Both the position numbers and the translations under genes were made by a program. Positions 24,694 to 32,400 of a stretch of DNA of 36,518 bases are shown in pieces. The notes under the pieces are model-generated. The model did not search any database. It worked only from the letters and a program-made list of their open reading frames with translations, and was not told where the DNA came from. Each line of letters begins with the position of its first letter. The stretch's first letter is position 1. The stretch spans positions 1 through 36,518 of the forward strand of contig WVZO01000757.1 of the NCBI GenBank assembly GCA_011772425.1, read 5' to 3'. This DNA is from Candidatus Aminicenantota bacterium (GTDB taxonomy: Bacteria; Acidobacteriota; Aminicenantia; UBA2199).

Positions 24694-25605
24694 TCAGGTA
24701 AGAAAGCCTTCTATATGGCCCGAAGGGCCTTCTGCGGCCCCCCTCGCCGAGGGGTGTACAGCATTGTACAAGGCTGAATAATCCATATCTGCATCGCCGT
24801 TTTCCATGGTTTTTAATATAATTTTCTTTACACCTTCCAGGGCGGCAATATTGATACCCGCATCCCCGAAATCACGTAGCATTAAATCAACATCTTTAAG
24901 CAAATGCTTAACCGGGAAATTGGGATTGCTAAAATCCCGCTGCATCATCCTGGCGAATTTCTTGTCAAACGTAGTGGCATACAGGGCACTATCTCTTAAA
25001 ATCCCCATAAATTTATCGATATCCACTTGTTTTTCCCTTAGATAGCCCAGGCTCATGGAGAAGGCTGTGGTCAATGAAGCGATCAATTGATTAAGAGCCA
25101 GTTTGGCTGCTGAAGCCCGCCCCACAGCATTGAACATGATTAATTTGTCACCAAAGGTTTTAAGCAAGTCTTGCCATTTATCATACTGTTCTTGTGTGCC
25201 GCCGAATAGAACGAAAAGAGTGCGGCTTTTTGCCTGGGGAATGCTGCCCAGTACAGGCGCTTCCAGGTATTCTCCACCTGCTTCTTCCACCCGCTTCTTC
25301 AACAGCAAGCTCTCTTGTGGAGATATGGTGCTCATCTGGATCAGGGTTTTGCCCTTAAATGGAGGCGATGGTATGGAAAATAAGACCGCATCGACAGCCG
25401 GGTAATCCGCCAGCATGGTAATAAATACGTCAGCTTTTTTCATGGCTTCAAGAGGTGTCTGAGCCACGGCTGCGCCTTTGTTCTTAAGGGCTTCGCTTTT
25501 GGATACGGTCCGGTTGTACACCGTTACATCGTACCCTGCATCCACCAACTGGTGAGCCATAGGCTCACCCAACAAACCGGTTCCGAAAAATGCTATCTTC
25601 ATCAT
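24694..25605 (-). CDS. NAD(P)-dependent oxidoreductase of the 3-hydroxyisobutyrate dehydrogenase / 6PGDH family
   Basis: A 303-residue protein starting KIAFFGTGLLGEPMAHQL, the beta-alpha-beta dinucleotide-binding motif of beta-hydroxyacid dehydrogenases. The substrate-binding segment corresponds to EAPVLGSIPQAKSRTLFVLF, and the catalytic Lys region to AAKLALNQL. These enzymes oxidise 3-hydroxyacids or reduce semialdehydes such as succinic semialdehyde or glyoxylate. Fine specificity is unclear. Two adjacent ATG codons (25605, 25602) are possible starts, without a clear ribosome binding site. The last ~20 residues (HPSARGAAEGPSGHIEGFLT) lie beyond the normal end of the family fold and are encoded by a run of small hairpins at 24715-24772, so they look repeat-derived. 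Confidence 0.9.
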   Translation of the reverse strand: MMKIAFFGTGLLGEPMAHQLVDAGYDVTVYNRTVSKSEALKNKGAAVAQTPLEAMKKADVFITMLADYPAVDAVLFSIPSPPFKGKTLIQMSTISPQESLLLKKRVEEAGGEYLEAPVLGSIPQAKSRTLFVLFGGTQEQYDKWQDLLKTFGDKLIMFNAVGRASAAKLALNQLIASLTTAFSMSLGYLREKQVDIDKFMGILRDSALYATTFDKKFARMMQRDFSNPNFPVKHLLKDVDLMLRDFGDAGINIAALEGVKKIILKTMENGDADMDYSALYNAVHPSARGAAEGPSGHIEGFLT

Positions 25606-25660
25606 GAACGCATTTTATATTAAAGTAACCCGCAAATCAAGAATAAACTTTTTAAACCAC

Positions 25661-27460
25661 TTAACTTCTAAGTCTTCGGCCCCAGTTCCGGATTAATCCG
25701 ACTCCAGCAATAAGGGATACGGCTGTGGTAATAATCGCTGTTGAATAATTGGCATAGAGCCAGTACCCGATAGAAAACAGGGCGCTGTACACGGCCGCGC
25801 AGCCCAGGAATACACATAATAAACTGCCCGGCACGTCCCATTTATGTGTTTGGGAAGTCAAATCTGCAACGGGTTTTCCTTCTAATTCCAGCCTCTCAAG
25901 GAATTTTTGCCATCCTGGTCCCCCGGGTTTAATGAGCCGGTAGAACTTAATCAGTGTTTCGCTGTCGGTGGGTTTAGTCAGGAAGGTGACGGTTATCCAG
26001 GCGGTAGTGGTGATACCGACACCGATGAGAAATTTTTGCCAGTCTTCAACCGGTAAAAACCCGATGGCTGTGTGGACAAATTCGAAATAGACCGCCACCA
26101 GGAAGGAGACAATCATAGCGGTAATTTCACTGATGGCACTGATGCGCCACCAGAACCACCGCAGGATAAACAGCAAACCCGTACCTGCCCCGATCTGGAG
26201 TAATATTTTAAACGCCTGCAAGGCGTTTTGAAGCAGAAGGGCAACAACACCGGAGATAATCATTAAGCACAGGGTTGAAATGCGTCCCGCCAGGACCAGC
26301 TCTTTTTCCGGGGCGTTTTTCCTGATAAATCGTTTGTAAAAATCATTAACAATGTAAGAGGACCCCCAGTTCAGGTGAGTTGAGATGGTAGACATATAAG
26401 CGGCGGTGAGAGAAGCCACCACCAGCCCCAGGAGGCCGTGGGGGAGAAAGGTTATCATGGCCGGGTATGCCAGGTCGTGGCCCAACTTATCCGCCGGAAC
26501 ATGGGGAAACGCTTGATGCAGTGCGTCAACATCCGGGAACACAATCAAAGAAGCTAACGCCACAATAATCCAGGGCCAGGGTCGGAGTGCATAGTGACTG
26601 ATATTAAACAGCAGTGTTGCGCTCACGGCATTTTTTTCGTCTTTAGCCGCAAACATTCTCTGGGCTATATAGCCTCCGCCGCCTGGTTCGGACCCCGGGT
26701 ACCAGGCCGCCCACCACTACACGGCAAGGGGAATAATAAATACCGCCACCGCTGCATTCATATCTGAGAAATCCGGGAATATGGATAACTTGCCTTTGAC
26801 CGCTTTATTGGCTAAAAGATTCCCCAGACCCCCCACTTTCGGTAATCCCAGGGCCACCACCGCCACTGTCACAGCCCCGAACATCGCCATAAAGAATTGA
26901 AAAAGGTCGGTAATTAAAACACCCCGCAGTCCTCCCAACATGCTGTATATCACAACAATGGTACCGGAAATGATGATTGTTGCCGCTGGAGATATACCCA
27001 GTAACACACTGCCGATTTTTATGGCCGCCAGTGAAACGCTGGCCATTACCATAACGTTAAACAAAATACCCAGGTATAATGCCCGGAACCCCCGCAGGAA
27101 TGTGGCGGTTTTACCGCTGTATCTAAGCTCATAGAATTCAATATCTGTCAGGACATCGGAACGTTTCCATAGTTTGGCATAAATAAACACCGTTACCATG
27201 CCGGTGATCAGGAAAGCAAACCAGAACCAGTTCCCGAATACACCGCTTTCGCGAACAATGTCTGTCACCAGGTTCGGGGTATCGGTGGAAAAGGTGGTCG
27301 CTACCATGGAAATACCCAATAACCACCAGGGCATGTTTTTGCCCCCGGCGAAATATTCCTCTGAGTTGGCGCCCGCGCGTTTCATTACTACAAGACCAAT
27401 AACAAGAGACAAAACAAAAAAACCAATAATAAATATCCAATCACCATAATTTAAAAGCAC
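25661..27460 (-). pseudogene. Sodium:solute symporter (SSS family) interrupted by an in-frame TAG
   Basis: This is a complete ~599-codon symporter except for one amber codon (26717-26719 on the plus strand, read as TAG). Before it the protein reads SEEYFAGGKNMPWWLLGISM and continues to VFIIPLAV. After it, in the same frame, come WWAAWYPGSEPGGGGYIAQR and the rest of the transporter. This is the conserved SSS region, where a Gln or similar residue is normally found in place of the stop (CAG to TAG is one change). The real start is GTG 27460 behind AGGAGG with a 5-base spacer. About 12-13 hydrophobic helices are present in the two parts together. Either the gene is inactivated, the base is wrong, or the codon is read through. 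The pieces upstream and downstream show no other damage, so the change is recent or tolerated. Confidence 0.85.
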
Positions 27461-27556
27461 GATGACCTCCTGGGGTAAGAGAGTATTGTACATTGTTTTT
27501 TTCTTATTGCCAATAGTGCATAATCATCAAATTTATCACGTTCCCGAGACCCAGGG

Positions 27557-27723
27557 AAATCCGAAATCCGAAATCCGAAATCCGAAACAAATTCAAATGA
27601 CCAAAATTCAAATGACCAAAACGAAAAGAACCCGAAAGCATCGTAACATGCTGCTTTTGTTTTGGATTTTGAACATTTGAATTTTGGATTTGTTTCGAAT
27701 TTCGTGCTTCGTGCTTCGAATTT
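27557..27723. repeat. AAATCCG / ATTCAAATGACC hairpin repeat
   Basis: The left arm has four tandem copies of the 7-mer AAATCCG, then two of ATTCAAATGACCAAA (27557-27622). The right arm (27659-27723) carries approximate reverse complements such as GTTTTGGATTTTGAAC, ATTTGAATTTTGG and ATTTGTTTCGAATTTCG. This kind of repeat is widespread between genes in several phyla. A related half-element lies at 36171-36240. Confidence 0.75.
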
Positions 27724-27818
27724 GAGGCGACTTTAACGTCACCCTGGATTTGGGTCCCCCCCTTGTATTACAACTCAAAAAGGGGTAAAATGGGAATGCG
27801 ATCCACTTTTTTGGCTGC

Positions 27819-27844
27819 AAAAAGTGGAATGCATTCCACTTTTT
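27819..27844. repeat. Perfect 26-bp palindrome, possible bidirectional terminator
   Basis: AAAAAGTGGAATG is followed directly by its exact reverse complement, ending in five T. An imperfect copy (GGGAATGCGATCCACTTTTTT) precedes it by about 10 bases. It could form a U-tailed hairpin on either strand or be an operator. Confidence 0.6.
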
Positions 27845-27997
27845 ACCTTTCTTCTTTGCAGTAGATGATATCGCGACGGGATTCAAGCAAAGGATTCCCC
27901 TCTGGTTCTTCGGGTTTCTGTATTAAGCTCTCGGCGGTCAGGTTCCAATACTGTTTACTTAAGAAGTACATACTAATAAAAAGTTTTGCCGGGGATT

Positions 27998-28033
27998 CCA
28001 AAGGGGGCGGTTTTTCAAAAGAGCCCCCTTTGG
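27998..28033. repeat. CCAAAGGGGGC hairpin repeat
   Basis: CCAAAGGGGGC (27998-28008) pairs perfectly with GCCCCCTTTGG (28023-28033) around a T/A-rich loop. The design, a G5C stem around a TTTT..AAAA loop, recurs at 36009-36042. Confidence 0.75.
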
Positions 28034-28081
28034 CCGACAGCCACCTTTGAGGTAAAAAATAAAAAACGTCATAGGAAAAAC

Positions 28082-28108
28082 TTGACAAAAGAAAAAATAT
28101 ATTATAAA
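28082..28108 (+). promoter_or_regulatory. Possible promoter of the ATPase/TPR operon
   Basis: A perfect TTGACA (28082-28087) is followed after 15 bases by TATAAA (28103-28108). The short spacer is suboptimal, and the region is very AT-rich. Confidence 0.4.
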
Positions 28109-28116
28109 TTTATAAG

Positions 28117-28169
28117 ATAACAAATTTGTTATATTAGATATTTATAATATAACCTATTGTTATGATAAC
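28117..28169. promoter_or_regulatory. Paired palindromes with shared half-site, candidate operator
   Basis: ATAACAAATTTGTTAT (28117-28132) is a perfect 16-bp palindrome. GTTATGATAAC (28159-28169) is a second palindrome made of the same half-sites ATAAC and GTTAT in the opposite arrangement. Centres are about 39-40 bases apart, between the putative promoter and the ATG at 28211, a location typical of repressor sites. Confidence 0.45.
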
Positions 28170-28210
28170 GAAAAAATTAGACATTGAACATAAAACGCGG
28201 AGGTGAACGA

Positions 28211-29434
28211 ATGAAAGAGGGGCCTAATATTCACATCGGTCCCCCCGCCTGGGGGCGTGACTTCTTCGACCGAAAAGAAATCATAGACCAGTGCTGGGAT
28301 GCCCTGAAAAATTCAAGCCTTATTCTCAGTGCCCCAAGGCGCTACGGGAAATCCAGCGTCATGCTGCATTTAAGAAACAATCCCCAAGAAGAATTTTATC
28401 CTATTTACTTCGAACTGGAAGACCATTTCTCTTTGAATGGATTCATATGCGAATTTGTTTCCAAAGTAATAGAGAATGACAGGTCATTGATAAAGAAATT
28501 GAAAAAGATATTTTCAAAGGCTTTCGAAAAAATAAATATCGAAATATCCATCTGGGAATTCAAATTAAAGATGAAGAAAGCCATAGAGGAAGAGGGTGAC
28601 TGGGAAGTATGGAAAGAGAGGATCGCTCGCCTGATGATTGAATTACTCAATAACAAAAAGCCCAGGAAATTGGTTTTCATCTTTGATGAGTTTCCGTTAA
28701 TGCTGAGTAATTTCATCAATGAAGGCCAAAAAGGAAAAGATGAAGCCATAAAATTGCTCCAGTGGCTGCGAAAGCTAAGGCATGTATCTCCGTTCCTGGA
28801 GAATATCCGGTTTATCTTTGGCGGGTCCATCGGCATTGAAAAAGTGATATCTTATTTAAAGGCAACCCGAACCATAAACGATGTTAATAAAATCATTATC
28901 GGTCCTTTTGAACAAAAAGTGGCAGAGGATTTCATAACAAAGCTTTTCAAGGTAAAAGAAATCCCCATCGATAAGCAGGTCATTCAAAGGATTATGAAAG
29001 TAGTGGGAACCATGATTCCCATCTACTTGCAGATAATGATCGATTCCATTATTAAAGAATCCATGAACACCGGTCGCCCGATAACCCCGGATCTGGTAAA
29101 CGAATGTTATGAAAAACGAGTCCATGGACCAGAATATAAGCGGTATTTTGAAGATTATTACGACCGCCTCTGGCGATACTATCCTGATGAAGATTCCAAA
29201 AGTGTTAAACGTATGTTACGAGAGCTGGCCCGGACCAGTGATGGTGTTTCGTGCAATTCACTTTTTTCCATATACCAGGAGGAGATGGGAAATAAGGGAG
29301 ACAGGGAAAAATTTGAACTTTTACTAAGTGCCATTGAGAGTGATTTTTACATTGAGAGAAATATGGCAGAGGAAAAGGTTTATTTCCATAATAAGTGGTT
29401 AAAAGATTGGTGGAGGATATACCATGGAAGTTGA
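28211..29434 (+). CDS. AAA/STAND-type ATPase (archaeal-ATPase-like), first gene of operon
   Basis: A 407-residue P-loop ATPase. The N-terminus (GPPAWGRDFFDRKEIID) is typical of STAND/ATPase_2-like proteins that begin with a short G-R-x-x-F/E motif. Walker A is PRRYGKSS (42-49), and Walker B LVFIFDEFP gives Asp159 and Glu160. The C-terminal ~110 residues hold a winged-helix-like segment (SVKRMLRELARTSDGVS, then SAIESDFYIERNMAEEKVYF). ATG 28211 has GGAGGTGA at 28199-28206, so the TTG at 28184 is rejected. It overlaps the next gene by 11 bases. Related proteins act as nucleotide switches, and none of the named effector domains (nuclease, TIR, protease) is visible. Together with the next protein it looks like a two-protein module of unknown function, with defence or signalling as possible roles. 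Confidence 0.88.
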   Translation: MKEGPNIHIGPPAWGRDFFDRKEIIDQCWDALKNSSLILSAPRRYGKSSVMLHLRNNPQEEFYPIYFELEDHFSLNGFICEFVSKVIENDRSLIKKLKKIFSKAFEKINIEISIWEFKLKMKKAIEEEGDWEVWKERIARLMIELLNNKKPRKLVFIFDEFPLMLSNFINEGQKGKDEAIKLLQWLRKLRHVSPFLENIRFIFGGSIGIEKVISYLKATRTINDVNKIIIGPFEQKVAEDFITKLFKVKEIPIDKQVIQRIMKVVGTMIPIYLQIMIDSIIKESMNTGRPITPDLVNECYEKRVHGPEYKRYFEDYYDRLWRYYPDEDSKSVKRMLRELARTSDGVSCNSLFSIYQEEMGNKGDREKFELLLSAIESDFYIERNMAEEKVYFHNKWLKDWWRIYHGS

Positions 29435-32400
29435 GCGGCGGCGAAAAGTCTCATTAAATCCCTTCTCGCCCTGGAGGAGCAGTGCGGAAAGTCTTAACCG
29501 CACCATAGTGGGAAGAGATCATATCATTAAAGATATTCTTGACAAAACCCAACGGTTTTGCCAGGGAGCACCACCCAAACATTGTTTGTTAATCGGCAGA
29601 AGAGGATTGGGCAAGACCCATATCCTGGCACTGCTTTACCATTATTATGAAAACAACTGTAGCATAACCGATTTTGAAACCATATCTTCTGATGTTCTGC
29701 CCGTCATTCTACTTGAAGAAGAGAGGTATTCCTTAAATTCATTGGCAATCTTTTTAATAAAAATTTTCATTAAATTCTGTGAAAAAGTACCGGGGGAGGC
29801 AAGATGGATAATCCCGGAACACCTGGAGTCAGATGAAGATGTCATTGAGTACTGTTTTGGAAATTTAAAAGAAATTTCCCAGTCTGAGAAAAAAAAGATC
29901 ATTATACTTTGCGATAACCTGGAAGAGGTATTTAAACAGTGGCAGGAAAAGGAATATAAAATACTGCGTGCCTTTTTATCCGATCAACAAGCGGTTATGC
30001 TCATCGGAACGTCTGTAAAGATATTTAAAGAAATCATTAGCCCTGAACTGCCCTTTTATGAATTCTTTGAAACCGTTCCGCTGCCCGATTTGTCCGATTC
30101 CCAAATGCTGGAATTATTGAAAAAACGGTTTATTGAAGACCACATGGAAGAGGAGTTCAATCGTAAAGAGAAGCACTTGAAAGAAAAAATTGCTGCTACT
30201 GCCAAACTAACCGGCGGCAATCCCAGGCTGGTGGTATTTCTTTACGATATTGTCACGAAAAAAAATGTATTTGAGATCGAGAATGCCACAGAAGAATTGA
30301 TGGAGAGCTTGAGTGAATATTTTCGCAATCGTTTTTCAGCGCTTGCCCCGCAAGAGAAGACAATTTTGGATGCCTTTGCGGACATGGAAGGGCCTGCCAC
30401 ACCAAAAGAGATTTCAAAGAAAACAAGAATAAAGGAAAATAGTACCTATGCCCATATTAAAAATTTAAAGCATGCCGGGTTTATAGATACGGTTGAATAT
30501 GGAAAGCATAAAATATCAAAGTATGATGTAACGGAACGGCTGTTCCGGTTATGGCGGCAAACCGCAACCATTTCAGGCAAGAGGAAATTCCAGATTTTAA
30601 TCAGATTCTTAAAATTGTATTTCACTCCTGAAGAAATAAAAGAAGATTTCCAGCGATCCCTAAAGCAATTGGACTCCGCCTTTCTAAAGAATAAATCAGA
30701 AGGTGTTGAAAAGTACATTCATTATCTTTCCTATTTACAGTATGCAGCAGAAGGCAGCCTAAAATACGAAATATTTGATAAACGAACGGATTTTCTATTT
30801 AAAATAGGTGATTATGATAAAGTCGAAGAAGAGATTCAAGCATTCAAGAGTGAAATGGGGGTAGAAAAAGCAGATTATGATTTGAAACCGGTCTACAAGA
30901 AATTGGTTAAATCCCATTTACAGCAGGAAAAATATGCTGAGGTAAGCAAAGATTTTGTTCAACTTTTAGAATATCCAATTTCAGAGGAAAAAGAGGAATA
31001 TATTGAAATATTGGATAAAATCATCGATGAGTGCCCAGATGATGATCAGGCTTGGTATTCCAAAGGAAGAATTTTAGCGAGAGCAGAAGAATATGAAGAT
31101 GCCTTAAAATATTTCGAGAAGGCCAGTGAATTAAAACCAAAAGAACCAAAATATTTTTATGTAAAAGCATTAGCACTACGCAAGCTGAATCGTCTAGAAG
31201 AAGCATTAACATTTATTGAAAAAGCCATTGAATTAGATGGAAATAATGCAAGATACTGGGTTGAAAAAGGAATAATTTCGACATTTTTTGGAAAAGGCAA
31301 GCAAGCTTTGCAATATTTTCAAAAAGCAAGTGAATTGGCACCAATGGAATCTTCATATTATGCTGCACAATCAATTCACTTACGCAATTTAAATCGTTTA
31401 GAAGACGCTTTGCCATTGATTGAAAAAGCAATTGAATTGGATGCAAATATTTCAAACTACTGGGGAGAAAAAGGAATAATTTTAGGCAATTCAGGAAAAC
31501 TTGAAGAATCCCTGGAATGTTTTGCAAAAGCAAGTGATCTTGAACCTGAGAATCCCGAATACCATTACCGGAAGGCAATTGCACTTAGGAACTTAAATCG
31601 TTTAAATGAAGCTTTATCATTGGTTGATAAAGCAATTGAATTGAATGGAAATAATTCAATGTATTGGGGGGAAAAGGGAATAATTGTAGGCAATTCAGGA
31701 AAACATGAAGAAGCCCTGGAATGTTTCGGAAAAGCAAGCGACTTAGAGCCTGAGGAACCTGAATACCATTATAACCAGGCTGTTGCATTAAGGAATCTGA
31801 ATCGCCTTGCAGAAGCCTTACCAATGATCGAAAAAGCAATCGAATTGAATAGAAATAATCCAAGCTTTTGGGGAGAAAAGGGGACAATTGTAGGCACTTT
31901 AGAAAAAAATGAAGATGCACTGGAATGTTTCAGGAAAGCAAGCGATCTAGAGCCTGATGAATCTGAATACCATTACCAGCAGGCAGTTGCATTAAGGAAC
32001 TTGAATCGGTTGGAGGAAGCCCTAAAATCAATTGAGAAAGCTAACCAACTTGCTAAAGATCAACCGGAATACTTATATTCCCATGCATATTTATTAAGGA
32101 ATCTGAATCGCTCTGAAGAAGCTTTACCCTTGATTGAAAAAGCGATATCATTTGATAAAAATGATATACGCTACTGGTATGAAAAGGGAAGAATTCTATA
32201 TGATCTGGAAAGGTACGAAGAATCTTTACAATTTTCCCAAAAAGCCAGTGATTTGAAGCCAGAGGAACCAGAGTATTATCGTTTTTTATCAACAGCTTTA
32301 GGAAATTTGAATCGGATAGATGAAGCGTTGGTAATGATCGAAAAAGCCATTGAATTATGTAGTAGATGTGGAAAATGTTGGGAAGTAAAGGGAAAAATCC

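Larger units (their letters stand above)
27724..28081. other. Non-coding stretch, with a doubtful 81-codon frame
   Basis: No convincing gene. The minus strand has an open frame at 27843-28088 whose translation includes SLIQKPEEPEGNPLLESRRD. It runs straight through the hairpin at 27998-28033 and has no good ribosome binding site, so I treat it as a remnant or chance frame. The rest of the stretch holds the palindrome at 27819-27844. Confidence 0.4.

Noticed and set aside
25661-27460. Two separate transporter genes
   Set aside because: Both parts are in the same frame and join seamlessly across one TAG in a conserved SSS segment, so it is one interrupted gene.
27843-28088. 81-codon minus-strand gene
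   Set aside because: It runs through a hairpin repeat, has no clear ribosome binding site and no recognisable domain; kept only as a doubtful frame in the intergenic entry.
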